Source: Flavobacterium cauense R2A-7
GTDB taxonomy: Bacteria > Bacteroidota > Bacteroidia > Flavobacteriales > Flavobacteriaceae
Length of the DNA stretch: 64,000 nt
Reading direction: 5' to 3'
NCBI RefSeq assembly: GCF_000498475.1
Contig: NZ_AVBI01000014.1
Coordinates: forward strand, 248,001 to 312,000
Each line of letters opens with the position of its first letter. Within the stretch, counting starts at the first letter, position 1. The translations under genes and the position numbers were made by a program. Positions 34,722 to 42,775 of the stretch are shown here, in pieces. The notes below the pieces were generated by a model that made no database searches, was not told the DNA's origin, and saw nothing but the letters and a program-made list of their open reading frames with translations.

Positions 34722-35954
34722 TTACGCAAGAATATGGTTCAGAATCGTGTTGGTGGCACCTTTATTCATCTGAACAAACGTACTGCAGATATGTCCTTTT
34801 TCATGGCGTTCGTCTTCGTTTTGGACCAACAGATCAAACGCCTGATGCAATTCGTTTTGATTGCTAATCGTAATACAGCCTTCCATGTTAACTAAGGCGG
34901 TAGCTTCGGCGAAATGGGAATAATTTGGTCCGATTACAATCGGAATGCCAAAAGTGGCCGGTTCGAGAATATTGTGGACGCCCGGATTTCCAAAACCACC
35001 ACCCACATAGGCGATATCGGCATAGCTGTAAATTTTGGTTAGAATTCCGATAGTATCGATGATGAAAACCTGATAATCGGCTAAATTTTGACCTTCTTTT
35101 TCCGAAAACAAAACCGTTTTTTGGGTAATCGAGTTTTTTAATTGCTGAATTTGTTCCGGTTTGATGTTGTGCGGAGCAATGATGAATTTTACAGCGTCAT
35201 TGGCTTGATTGATGTACTTAATCAAAAGTTCTTCGTCTTTTGGCCAGGAACTTCCGATGACGATGGTCGGAGTCTCATTTTTGAATTCTTCAATAAAATC
35301 CAGTGAATTGTCGCGTTCCAGAATCGAAACTACGCGATCAAAGCGTGTGTCGCCCGAAACTTTTACGTTATTGAAACCGATATTTTGCAGTAGTTTTTTA
35401 GAACTTTCATTCTGTACAAAAAAGTAGTGAAAGCTTTTTAAGGCATTTCGGTAAAAACCACCGTACCATTTAAAGAAAGGCTGTTTTTTACGGAATATTC
35501 CGGAAATCAGATAGATTTTGATGTTTTGTTTTTTGAGCTCGTTCAGATAATTCGGCCAAAATTCGTATTTGATGAAGAAAGTCATTTCGGGATGCACCAA
35601 TTTTAAAAACTGCTTGGCGTTGCTTATGCTGTCTAACGGAAGATACACCGTGGCATCGGCAATTGTATTGTTTTTTCGGACTTCATAACCGGAAGGCGAG
35701 AAGAACGTTACCACGATTTTATGATTGGGAAATTGGGTTTTCATTTTTTCCATCACCGGAAGTCCCTGTTCGTATTCGCCTAAGGAAGCGGCGTGAAACC
35801 AGATGGTCTTGTCGGAGGGTGAAATTTTTTCGGACAAGGTGTTGAAAACTGTTTTTCGTCCTTCCACAAATAATTTTATTTTCGGACTGAATAAGGCTAC
35901 GATTTTCAGTAAAAATGCCGCCGACTGAACCACTAAATTGTAGAGAAAAAACAT
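34722..35954 (-). CDS. waaA: 3-deoxy-D-manno-octulosonic acid (Kdo) transferase WaaA
   Basis: This 410-residue GT-B glycosyltransferase attaches Kdo to lipid A precursor at the inner membrane. It has an N-terminal membrane-association segment (about 1-25), an acceptor-domain motif FHAASLGEYEQGLPVMEKMK, and the donor-binding C-terminal AYVGGGFGNPGVHNILEPATFGIPIVIGPNYSHFAEA. Length is normal. The gene is divergent from the sugar-aminotransferase gene at 36054 and abuts the GNAT gene. With galE and the aminotransferase it suggests a small lipopolysaccharide/surface-sugar neighbourhood. Confidence 0.94.
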   Translation of the reverse strand: MFFLYNLVVQSAAFLLKIVALFSPKIKLFVEGRKTVFNTLSEKISPSDKTIWFHAASLGEYEQGLPVMEKMKTQFPNHKIVVTFFSPSGYEVRKNNTIADATVYLPLDSISNAKQFLKLVHPEMTFFIKYEFWPNYLNELKKQNIKIYLISGIFRKKQPFFKWYGGFYRNALKSFHYFFVQNESSKKLLQNIGFNNVKVSGDTRFDRVVSILERDNSLDFIEEFKNETPTIVIGSSWPKDEELLIKYINQANDAVKFIIAPHNIKPEQIQQLKNSITQKTVLFSEKEGQNLADYQVFIIDTIGILTKIYSYADIAYVGGGFGNPGVHNILEPATFGIPIVIGPNYSHFAEATALVNMEGCITISNQNELHQAFDLLVQNEDERHEKGHICSTFVQMNKGATNTILNHILA

Positions 35955-36022
35955 AATGTTCCTTTTGTTGCGCTAAAATACGGTTTCTTTTTATTATCCA
36001 TAAATCATTCTACTTTAATTCG

Positions 36023-36030
36023 TATTTTTG
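36023..36030 (+). promoter_or_regulatory. Candidate -7 box for the sugar-aminotransferase gene
   Basis: TATTTTTG matches TAnnTTTG, 23 nt before the start codon. No TTG at the usual -33 distance. Confidence 0.4.
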
Positions 36031-36053
36031 CTTGTTTTAAATATATTTTTCAG

Positions 36054-37184
36054 ATGAGAAAATTGCAAATGGTTGACTTGAAAAGTCAATACGAAAAAAT
36101 AAAAGATACTGTAAATGCTTCCATTCAGGAGGTTTTAGATACCAATACTTACATTAACGGACCACAAGTACAGCAATTCCAAAAATCATTAGAGGATTAT
36201 TTGGGTGTAAAACACGTAATCCCGTGTGCCAACGGAACCGATGCATTGCAAATTGCAATGATGGGTTTGGGGTTACAACCCGGAGATGAAGTCATTACTG
36301 CCGATTTTACCTTTGCGGCAACGGTTGAAGTAATCGCTTTACTGCAACTTACGCCCGTTTTGGTGGATGTGGAAATGGGAAACATGAATATTTCCATCGA
36401 AGCCATAAAAAAAGCCATTACTCCGAAAACCAAAGCCATTGTTCCGGTGCATTTGTTTGGTCGCGCCGCCAATATGGACGCGATTATGGACATTGCCAAA
36501 GAACATAATCTATATGTAATTGAAGATAATGCTCAGGCAATTGGAGCTGATTTTACCGGAAGAGATGGTGTGAAACGAAAAGTGGGAACCATTGGTCATG
36601 TAGGGGCAACTTCATTCTTCCCTTCTAAAAACTTAGGTTGTTATGGTGATGGTGGTGCGATTTTTACTAATGATGATGCTTTGGCACATACCTTACGCGG
36701 AATCGTGAACCACGGTATGTACGTGCGCTACCATCATGATGTGGTTGGCGTGAATTCCCGTTTAGATAGTATTCAGGCAGCGGTTCTGAATGCTAAATTA
36801 CCATTGTTGGATTCGTATAATGCAGCAAGACAAAATGCCGCCCGAAAATATTCAAAAGGATTTGAAGGTCATAAAAACATTATTGCGCCAACGATTTGTG
36901 ACGCCTGCGATTGCCATGTTTTTCATCAGTATACGTTGCGTATTATAGATGCCAATCGTGATGCGTTGATGGAACATCTTCAGGCAAAAGGGATTCCGTG
37001 TGCAATTTATTACCCGATTCCGTTACACAGTCAGAAAGCCTATTTAGATTCGAGATATAAGGAAGAAGATTTTCCGGTAACCAACCAATTGGTGAAAGAA
37101 GTGATTTCCTTACCAATGCATACCGAGTTAGACGACGAACAAATTCGCTTTATTGTCGATTCTGTTTTGGAATTTTTTAATTAA
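36054..37184 (+). CDS. DegT/DnrJ/EryC1/StrS-family sugar aminotransferase
   Basis: This 376-residue PLP-dependent fold-type I enzyme has the PLP lysine Lys192 in TSFFPSKNLGCYGDGG, Asp158 in IEDNAQAIGA, and the substrate loop CANGTDALQIAMMGLG. It resembles the WbpE/WlbC type that transaminates a UDP-3-keto sugar acid to the 3-amino form for surface polysaccharides; the exact substrate is not certain. It is 50 nt before galE and divergent from waaA. The classic flanking partners (WbpB, WbpD) are not in the window, so the pathway may be encoded elsewhere. Confidence 0.85.
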   Translation: MRKLQMVDLKSQYEKIKDTVNASIQEVLDTNTYINGPQVQQFQKSLEDYLGVKHVIPCANGTDALQIAMMGLGLQPGDEVITADFTFAATVEVIALLQLTPVLVDVEMGNMNISIEAIKKAITPKTKAIVPVHLFGRAANMDAIMDIAKEHNLYVIEDNAQAIGADFTGRDGVKRKVGTIGHVGATSFFPSKNLGCYGDGGAIFTNDDALAHTLRGIVNHGMYVRYHHDVVGVNSRLDSIQAAVLNAKLPLLDSYNAARQNAARKYSKGFEGHKNIIAPTICDACDCHVFHQYTLRIIDANRDALMEHLQAKGIPCAIYYPIPLHSQKAYLDSRYKEEDFPVTNQLVKEVISLPMHTELDDEQIRFIVDSVLEFFN

Positions 37185-37233
37185 TGCAACCAGTAACTTA
37201 TTTTTATAATCAATTCTAATTTTCTTTAATCAA

Positions 37234-38247
37234 ATGAAAGTACTAGTAACTGGTGGTTTGGGATTTATCGGTTCGCATACCGTCGTCGAATTGCAAAATC
37301 AGGGTTTTGAAGTTGTGATAGTAGATGATTTGTCGAATTCTTCTTTGACGGTTTTGGACGGGATTTCAAAAATTACTGGAAAAACACCGGCTTTTGAAAA
37401 ACTGGATTTGCGTGAGAAAAGTAAAGTTCAGGATTTTTTTAAACGACACGCTGATATTTCCGGGGTGATTCACTTTGCTGCTTCTAAAGCGGTGGGGGAA
37501 AGTATTGAAAATCCACTGTTGTATTATGAAAACAACATTTGTGCTTTGGTGTATTTGCTTCAGGAGTTGCAAAAAAAGTCACAGGCAAATTTAATTTTCA
37601 GTTCTTCGTGCACCGTTTACGGTCAAGCCGAAAAAATGCCGATTACCGAAGATGCTCCTGTGCAACAAGCGATGTCTCCTTACGGAAATACGAAACAGAT
37701 TGGTGAGGAAATTATTTCGGATGTGGCAAAAGTATCCGGAATCAATGCCATTTTATTGCGTTATTTTAATCCGATTGGAGCGCATCCAAGTGCTGAAATA
37801 GGGGAATTACCAATTGGAATTCCGCAAAATTTAGTACCGTTTATTACTCAAACTGCAATTGGACTACGTAAGGAGCTTTCTGTTTTTGGTGACGATTACC
37901 CAACGACAGACGGAACGTGCATTCGCGATTATATTCATGTGGTGGATTTGGCAAAAGCACATGTGGTGGCCTTGCAACGTTTAATTGAAAAGAAGAATGC
38001 CGAAAAAATTGAAACCTTCAATGTGGGAACCGGAACCGGAAGCTCGGTATTGGAAGTGATTCAGACTTTTGAAAAAGTGAGCAATCAGAAATTACCGTAT
38101 AAAATCGTGGGCAGAAGAGAAGGGGATATTACCGTTGCCTACGCCAATACCGATAAGGCCAATACTGTTTTGGGCTGGAAGTCCAAATCTACTTTGGAAG
38201 AGGCTTTGGCAAGTGCCTGGAAATGGGAACAAAAAATCAGAAGTTAA
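37234..38247 (+). CDS. galE: UDP-glucose 4-epimerase GalE
   Basis: This 337-residue extended short-chain dehydrogenase has the NAD-binding GGLGFIG at 7-13 and catalytic Tyr150 and Lys154 (SPYGNTKQ), with Ser125 in FSSSCTVYG. It interconverts UDP-glucose and UDP-galactose (or the N-acetyl forms). YFNPIGAHPSAEIGE and GTCIRDYIHVVDLA are conserved GalE blocks. Length is typical. It is 50 nt downstream of the sugar-aminotransferase gene, in the same direction, and is followed by a strong terminator, so the two form one unit for nucleotide-sugar supply. Confidence 0.95.
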   Translation: MKVLVTGGLGFIGSHTVVELQNQGFEVVIVDDLSNSSLTVLDGISKITGKTPAFEKLDLREKSKVQDFFKRHADISGVIHFAASKAVGESIENPLLYYENNICALVYLLQELQKKSQANLIFSSSCTVYGQAEKMPITEDAPVQQAMSPYGNTKQIGEEIISDVAKVSGINAILLRYFNPIGAHPSAEIGELPIGIPQNLVPFITQTAIGLRKELSVFGDDYPTTDGTCIRDYIHVVDLAKAHVVALQRLIEKKNAEKIETFNVGTGTGSSVLEVIQTFEKVSNQKLPYKIVGRREGDITVAYANTDKANTVLGWKSKSTLEEALASAWKWEQKIRS

Positions 38248-38267
38248 GAACATACTATTGTATAAAG

Positions 38268-38304
38268 TAAAACTCCCAATCCATTACGGTTTGGGAGTTT
38301 TTAT
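38268..38304 (+). terminator. Terminator after galE
   Basis: AACTCCCAA (38271-38279) and TTGGGAGTT (38291-38299) form a stem, followed by T. Confidence 0.85.
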
Positions 38305-38324
38305 ATAAGTGTGTTTTTTGCAAA

Positions 38325-38358
38325 TAAAAAAGGCCGGTTGATAAACCGGCCTTTAAAA
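38325..38358 (-). terminator. Terminator of the second Ala-rich lipoprotein gene
   Basis: AAAGGCCGGTT (38329-38339) pairs with AACCGGCCTTT (38344-38354), with A/T runs. It abuts the lipoprotein stop codon. Confidence 0.85.
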
Positions 38359-38610
38359 TTACTTTTTAACAGCTTCTTTAGCGTCTTTTGCAACTTCCTC
38401 TACTTTCGCAGCACCAGCAGCAGCAGCGTCTTCTACTTTTGCAGCAGCAGTATCAACAGTAGCTTCCATTTTTGCAGCAGCTGTATCAACCGCTTCTGTC
38501 ATTTCAGTTGCAGCAGCGTCAGCAGCCTCATCCATTTTCTCTTCTGTTTTTTCTTTACAAGAAACCATCAATGCTCCAACAAAAGCTAAAGCTAAAAGTG
38601 TTTTTTTCAT
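38359..38610 (-). CDS. Small Ala-rich lipoprotein with helical repeats
   Basis: This 83-residue lipoprotein has signal MKKTLLALAFVGALMVSC with lipobox MVSC, then KEKTEEKMDEAADAAATEM. The mature part repeats an amphipathic unit (AVDTAAAKMEA, TVDTAAAKVED, AGAAKVEEVAKDAKEAVKK), predicted to be a continuous helix, loosely LEA- or Lpp-like. It lacks aromatics and Cys beyond the lipidated one. It is monocistronic and analogous to the gene at 31638-31883. Function unknown. Confidence 0.75.
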   Translation of the reverse strand: MKKTLLALAFVGALMVSCKEKTEEKMDEAADAAATEMTEAVDTAAAKMEATVDTAAAKVEDAAAAGAAKVEEVAKDAKEAVKK

Positions 38611-38728
38611 TTTCTAATTTTTAAGAATTAATAATTAATTATACTTAATGCTAAAGTTAAAATAATTTTTTAATTAAAAACAAAAGATGTTGAAATTTTA
38701 TTATCAAAAAAAGTGAACGGAAAGTATT

Positions 38729-39112
38729 TTACAATACCAATTCGCTGTAAAGTTTCTCGAATGTTTTGTTCAAATCAGTACTAAACCCGGGATGAGGCCT
38801 TGAGGTTTGGATACTCGAACTTCTCACTGCCGTTAACCAGCGAAAACGTTCGGCGATTTCAAACGTGCCAATCGGGCCGCCTTCTTTTTTGCCGGCGCAG
38901 ATTTTGGTAAACGATTCCAGATTTTCGGCTAATTGTTCCACATCAAACTCCGGACACAAAGCTTTGATTTTCTCCGAAGGAATCTGATAGTCAATCCGTA
39001 AGTATTTTTGCTGCTTACAAAAAAGCATTAGTCCGATGTTGATGAATTCTTCGCGTTCGACCTTAGGCACCACACGAATTACGGCATATTCATATAAGTG
39101 TTTTTCGTGCAT
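38729..39112 (-). CDS. DUF3037 protein
   Basis: This 127-residue cytoplasmic protein matches the DUF3037 pattern: YEYAVIRVVPKVEREEFINIGLMLFC at the start and RFRWLTAVRSSSIQTSRPHPG toward the end. Its start overlaps the 3' end of the HipA-like kinase gene by 23 nt, so the two are translationally coupled, a pairing I recall from other bacteria. Its function is unknown; it could be the adaptor or target of the kinase. Confidence 0.82.
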   Translation of the reverse strand: MHEKHLYEYAVIRVVPKVEREEFINIGLMLFCKQQKYLRIDYQIPSEKIKALCPEFDVEQLAENLESFTKICAGKKEGGPIGTFEIAERFRWLTAVRSSSIQTSRPHPGFSTDLNKTFEKLYSELVL

Positions 39113-39881
39113 CTTGCGCTTGTTTTAAAAAGAGTTCTGCGTTTTGTAATCGAATCGATAAAAATCGGAAATAAACCATTCTGATTTCTTCAGGAGTTAT
39201 CGCGCCATTTTCCCAGTGCAACCAATCGTCCGGAATTAATTTTATGAAATTTTCGATTATGGTATCGTTTAATTTCTGCGTGAATTCTGCATGTATTTCG
39301 TCCAGTTTGGTCGCTTTCGGCAATAATACATGGTCTTTAATCAAAGCAAATGAAGTTTTTGCCGTCGTTTCCCAATTGTCCCAGGAATGATGAAAATAGA
39401 ACGATGCGCCATGGTCAATCAACCACAATTCTTTGTGCCAAATCAGTAAGTTAGTATTGCGGAAAGTACGGTCCACATTGGTAATAAACGCATCCAGCCA
39501 TACAATTTTAGAAGCCAGCAATTCGTCACAGTCATTCACCGCGGCATCATACGTGATAGCGCCCGAAAGATAGTGCAGCCCTAAATTTAAGCCCTGACTG
39601 AATTTTAGCAAATCCTGAATTTCTTCATCGCCTTCCATTCTGCCGAACGCTTCATCCAGATTGGCAAAAACCAATTCCGGAACCGGCAAGCCTAAAAAAC
39701 GGGCAATTTCACCGCCTAACAATTCGGCAATCAATGCTTTTACGCCATGACCTGCACCGCGAAATTTCAAAACGTATTTGAAATCGTCATCGGCTTCCGC
39801 CAAAGCCGGCAATGAACCACCTTCCCGAAGGGGCGTAATGTAACGCATCACGGTAACGGTTCGCAAATTATTCTGATTCAT
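39090..39881 (-). CDS. HipA-like kinase family protein
   Basis: This 263-residue protein resembles a compact HipA-type kinase core. YVLKFRGAGHGVKALIAELLGGEIARFLGLPVPE corresponds to the P-loop/Lys and helix region. IVWLDAFITNVDRTFRNTNLLIWHKELWLIDHGASFYFHH contains the catalytic D-x-x-x-x-N-like pattern (NVDRTFRNTN) and the metal-binding Asp (IDHGAS). It lacks the N-terminal domain of HipA toxins, and no HipB-like antitoxin is next to it; instead its gene overlaps a DUF3037 gene. A protein-kinase activity is likely, but its target is unknown. Toxin function is not supported. Confidence 0.8.
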   Translation of the reverse strand: MNQNNLRTVTVMRYITPLREGGSLPALAEADDDFKYVLKFRGAGHGVKALIAELLGGEIARFLGLPVPELVFANLDEAFGRMEGDEEIQDLLKFSQGLNLGLHYLSGAITYDAAVNDCDELLASKIVWLDAFITNVDRTFRNTNLLIWHKELWLIDHGASFYFHHSWDNWETTAKTSFALIKDHVLLPKATKLDEIHAEFTQKLNDTIIENFIKLIPDDWLHWENGAITPEEIRMVYFRFLSIRLQNAELFLKQAQDARKTLI

Positions 39882-39918
39882 AAGTAGTGTCTTCTTTCAC
39901 AAAGATATCATTAAAATA

Positions 39919-39950
39919 AAAAACTCCGACGTAGCACTGTCGGAGTTTCT
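39919..39950 (-). terminator. Terminator of fabD
   Basis: AAACTCCGAC (39921-39930) and GTCGGAGTTT (39939-39948) form a 10-bp stem; the T run is on the minus strand. It lies 19 nt past the fabD stop. Confidence 0.87.
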
Positions 39951-39969
39951 CAAGTATGTTTTCTAAAGA

Positions 39970-40839
39970 TTAGGCCGAAATCGTTTCGACTTCTTTATTG
40001 ATTTTATTCACCAATCCCACCAATACTTTTCCTGGGCCTACTTCGGTAAACGATGTTGCGCCATCGGCAATCATTTGTTGTACGGATTGTGTCCATTTTA
40101 CGGGAGCCGTCAATTGGATGATTAAGTTTTTCTTGATTTCCGCAGGATCCGAAACTGCACTTGCCGTTACATTCTGATATACCGGACAAATCGGAGTGTT
40201 GAATGTGGTTGCTTCAATAGCAGCAGCCAATTCTTCACGTGCCGGTTCCATCATCGGAGAGTGGAACGCACCGCCCACCGGTAAAATCAAAGCGCGTTTT
40301 GCTCCGGCTTCTTTCATTTTTTCGCAGGCTTCTTCCACTGCTTTCAATTCGCCGGAAATTACCAATTGTCCCGGACAGTTGTAATTGGCCGCAACCACCA
40401 CACCGTCAATCGAAGCACAAATGTCTTCCACGATTTTGTCGTCTAAGTTTAAAACGGCTGCCATTGTACTTGGCGTGATTTCGCAGGCTTTCTGCATCGC
40501 CATCGCACGTTGGGAAACCAGTTTTAGTCCGTCTTCAAAAGACAAAGCACCGTTAGCTACCAAAGCGGAAAATTCACCCAACGAGTGACCGGCAACCATA
40601 TCCGGTTTAATGTCTAAGGTTTTGGCCAAAATAACCGAGTGTAAAAACACGGCCGGTTGCGTTACTTTGGTTTCTTTCAATTGTTCTGCCGTTCCTTCAA
40701 ACATAATGTCGGTAATGTGGAACCCTAATATTTCATTGGCTTTTTCAAATAATTCTTTTGCCAAAGGCGAAGTCTCGTATAAATCTTTACCCATTCCGGT
40801 GAACTGTGCACCCTGACCCGGGAAAATGTATGCTTTCAT
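39970..40839 (-). CDS. fabD: Malonyl CoA-acyl carrier protein transacylase FabD
   Basis: This 289-residue enzyme moves malonyl from CoA to ACP to start fatty-acid synthesis. FPGQGAQFTGMG is at the N terminus, the nucleophile is Ser86 in GHSLGEFSAL, His193 is in GGAFHSPMM, and QPAVFLHS and NYNCPGQLVISG are conserved. The start MKAYIFPGQ was chosen because FabD proteins begin with this strand; a longer frame upstream has no such support. It is monocistronic with a strong terminator, and separate from other fab genes. Confidence 0.95.
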   Translation of the reverse strand: MKAYIFPGQGAQFTGMGKDLYETSPLAKELFEKANEILGFHITDIMFEGTAEQLKETKVTQPAVFLHSVILAKTLDIKPDMVAGHSLGEFSALVANGALSFEDGLKLVSQRAMAMQKACEITPSTMAAVLNLDDKIVEDICASIDGVVVAANYNCPGQLVISGELKAVEEACEKMKEAGAKRALILPVGGAFHSPMMEPAREELAAAIEATTFNTPICPVYQNVTASAVSDPAEIKKNLIIQLTAPVKWTQSVQQMIADGATSFTEVGPGKVLVGLVNKINKEVETISA

Positions 40840-40905
40840 AAAATTTAATTTAAAAATTGAAAATTTGTTTGCAATCGAAGGACAAAAGTAATGATTTTTT
40901 TGGAG

Positions 40906-41038
40906 CGTCAAGTTTCGGGATGGTTTGGAATCGTCGTTCCCGCTGTCCGCTCTATCTTTTTCGGTGACTTCGAGAGTACTTCGACAAGCTCAGCATGGCG
41001 CTTCAGCTACCAAAAAAGGATGCCGCTCCCATCGGGGC
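40906..41038 (-). repeat. Interspersed intergenic repeat, copy A
   Basis: This copy fills the 329-nt gap between fabD and the yceI-like gene. Read on the minus strand it has arm 1 GATGGGAGCGGCATCCT (41017-41033), a variable 59-nt centre that can fold (CGGT/ACC with A/T runs) and contains TTCGACAAGCTCAG, then arm 2 AGATAGAGCGGACAGC (40942-40957). Copy B at 46141-46240 has the same two arms (16/17 and 14/16 identical) around a different centre. No ORF is supported here. Confidence 0.65.
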
Positions 41039-41068
41039 TAAAAGGAAGTGTCTTTGGTGTCGGGAATG

Positions 41069-41105
41069 AAAAAACCCTGCATTTCATTACAAAATACAGG
41101 GTAAT
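41069..41105 (-). terminator. Terminator of the yceI-like gene
   Basis: ACCCTG (41074-41079) pairs with CAGGGT (41097-41102), extendable inward with one mismatch, with an A run on the plus strand that gives U in minus-strand RNA. Confidence 0.7.
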
Positions 41106-41168
41106 CATCAACCAAAAACCTATTATTATGAGATGTTCTATTTCTCTTATTGGGACAAAAAGGGAAAC

Positions 41169-41699
41169 TTATTGTTTTAAAAGTTGTAATTCGATGTTCA
41201 ATTTTACGTCTTCACTCACTAAAACACCACCGGTTTCTAAAGCCGAATTCCAGTTCAAGCCCCAGTCTTTACGGTTTACTTTTCCGGAAATGTTGATGCC
41301 TGCTTTGGTATTTCCCCAAGGATCGGTCATCAATCCGCTGAATTCTGCCGGAAGTTTTACAAATTTCGTAACGCCTCTCATGGTTAAATCACCAGCCAAT
41401 TCGTAGTTCTCGTCATCCACTTTCGTAAACGAAGAGGCTTTGAAGGTCATTTTCGGATGGTTTTCCGCGTCGAAGAAGTCGGCACTTTTTAAGTGGTTGT
41501 CTCTGTCGGCGTTACGGGTGTCTACTGAATTGATATCGGCTGAAAATTCGATAGTAGCGTTGGTGAAATCATCCCCTTCGGTTACAATATTCGCATCGTA
41601 GTTTTCAAATTTTCCGGATACGTTGGTAAACATCATGTGTTTTACTTTAAATCCGATTTCTGAGTGTGTCGGGTCAATTGCCCATTTTGTAGTTGCCAT
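41169..41699 (-). CDS. YceI-family lipocalin-like protein
   Basis: This 176-residue protein has the YceI lipocalin-like barrel: KWAIDPTHSEIGFKVKHMMFTNVSGKFENYDANI, FSADINSVDTRNADRDNHLKSADFFD and WGLNWNSALETGG. Family members bind isoprenoid quinones or similar long hydrophobic molecules. Unlike periplasmic YceI of E. coli, no signal peptide is visible from the ATG at 41699, so it is probably cytoplasmic. The upstream region has a -7 box and a 16-bp palindrome shared with the pirin gene. Terminator and promoter show a single-gene transcript. Confidence 0.9.
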   Translation of the reverse strand: MATTKWAIDPTHSEIGFKVKHMMFTNVSGKFENYDANIVTEGDDFTNATIEFSADINSVDTRNADRDNHLKSADFFDAENHPKMTFKASSFTKVDDENYELAGDLTMRGVTKFVKLPAEFSGLMTDPWGNTKAGINISGKVNRKDWGLNWNSALETGGVLVSEDVKLNIELQLLKQ

Positions 41700-41737
41700 A
41701 ATTTTATTTTTTAAATTTTTATTTCAATTTGATGAAG

Positions 41738-41783
41738 CAAAGTTACTTCGGAGTTGTGTGTCAAACACTTAATCTAGATTAAG
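41738..41783 (-). promoter_or_regulatory. Promoter of the yceI-like gene with a Crp/Fnr-type palindrome
   Basis: Minus strand: -7 box TAACTTTG (41738-41745) and, 22 nt upstream, the perfect palindrome CTTAATCTAGATTAAG (41768-41783). A TTG (complement 41762-41764) lies between them at 16-nt spacing. With transcription starting about 4 nt after the -7 box, the palindrome centre is near -41, the place of a class II activator. The pirin promoter has the same layout. Confidence 0.65.
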
Positions 41784-41796
41784 AAATGTTTTTTTA

Positions 41797-41833
41797 AGTA
41801 GCTAAGTTGCAAAGTGACTGAGTAGCTGAGTTT
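41797..41833. repeat. Short intergenic repeat (AGTAGCT/AAGTTGCAAAGT type) after pirin
   Basis: AAGTAGCTAAGTTGCAAAG is followed by GTGACTGAGTAGCTGAGTT, an internal repeat of AGTAGCT.AGTT. Related words occur after the crp-type gene at about 42776-42875. Confidence 0.4.
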
Positions 41834-42691
41834 TTAAACGGCCATCGGAACTTCCATCAACAGGAATTCGGCTTCCGAGTTGGCTTTAATCGTTACTTTG
41901 TCGGTATTCCAGATGCCGAAACCGTCTCTTCTGTTCAGATCCTGTCCGTTTACGGTAACATCGCCGTTCAACACAAAAACATACAATCCGTTACCTTGTT
42001 TTTTGAAGTTATATTCGGTTGTAAAATCCTTGTCGAATTTACTTAAATGAAACCAAGCGTCCTGATGAATCCATACACCGGCGTCTTCCGGATTCGGAGA
42101 TAAAATCTGCTGTAATTTGTTGTGACGTTCTTCTTCCTTCAAGGTAATCTGGTCGTAACGTGGTGTTACGCTTTGCTTGTTTGGAATCACCCAAATCTGA
42201 AGGAATTTCACTTCCTTGTCCTGGTTTTTATTGTATTCACTGTGTTGTACTCCGGTTCCGGCGCTCATCACCTGAATGTCTCCGTTACGAATCACGGTTT
42301 TATTGCCCATGCTGTCCTGATGCTCCAAATCGCCTTCCAACGGAATACTGATGATTTCCATATTTTGATGCGGATGCGTTCCAAATCCCATTCCGGCGGC
42401 TACCGTATCGTCATTCAGCACGCGCAGTACGCCGAAATTCATGCGTTCCGGATTGTAATAATTGGCAAAACTAAAGGTGTGAAAACTTTGCAGCCAACCG
42501 TGATTGGCATTGCCTCGTGTATTGGCTTTGTGTAAGATAATATTTTCCATAATCTTTGAATTGGTGTTTTGAATGTGATTGAATCCAACGGTTTCTTCTT
42601 TAGCTTCGGAAACCTGTTTGGCTAAAGCGGTACCGGTGATTATTGCACCACCGCCCAGTATTGTTTTTCGGATAAAATCTTTTCGGTTCAT
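41834..42691 (-). CDS. Pirin-family protein with an N-terminal Tat-like signal
   Basis: This 285-residue bicupin has the pirin core from about residue 48 (KANTRGNANHGWLQSFHTFSFANYY), with metal ligands in MGFGTHPHQNMEIISIPLEG and SAGTGVQHSEYNKNQ (His, His, His, Glu). Pirins can be quercetinases or redox-linked regulators. Unusually, it starts MNRKDFIRKTILGGGAII, close to a twin-arginine signal (RK for RR), suggesting export. The ATG at 42691 fits the promoter: the upstream TTG start would precede the transcription start. Promoter and palindrome match the yceI gene's. Confidence 0.88.
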   Translation of the reverse strand: MNRKDFIRKTILGGGAIITGTALAKQVSEAKEETVGFNHIQNTNSKIMENIILHKANTRGNANHGWLQSFHTFSFANYYNPERMNFGVLRVLNDDTVAAGMGFGTHPHQNMEIISIPLEGDLEHQDSMGNKTVIRNGDIQVMSAGTGVQHSEYNKNQDKEVKFLQIWVIPNKQSVTPRYDQITLKEEERHNKLQQILSPNPEDAGVWIHQDAWFHLSKFDKDFTTEYNFKKQGNGLYVFVLNGDVTVNGQDLNRRDGFGIWNTDKVTIKANSEAEFLLMEVPMAV

Positions 42692-42712
42692 AACTTGTTC
42701 ATTTTGATAGGA

Positions 42713-42758
42713 CAAAGTTACGATGACGCCATAGCGGAAACACTTAACCTAGATTAAG
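42713..42758 (-). promoter_or_regulatory. Pirin promoter with a Crp/Fnr-type palindrome
   Basis: Minus strand: -7 box TAACTTTG (42713-42720) and, 22 nt upstream, CTTAACCTAGATTAAG read on the plus strand (42743-42758), palindromic but for one pair. No TTG lies between them, so the promoter lacks a -33 element, as expected if an activator bound at about -41 is required. Spacing is identical to the yceI promoter. Confidence 0.65.
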
Positions 42759-42775
42759 AAGTGGTTTTTGGAGTT

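Noticed and set aside
38311..38589. Plus-strand ORF rich in Ser/Cys/Phe opposite the Ala-rich lipoprotein
   Set aside because: It is the complement of GCA/GCT alanine repeats; the minus-strand frame has a clean lipobox, promoter-like region and terminator.
39090..39881. HipBA toxin-antitoxin system
   Set aside because: No HipB-like DNA-binding gene is adjacent and the HipA N-terminal domain is missing; the partner is DUF3037.
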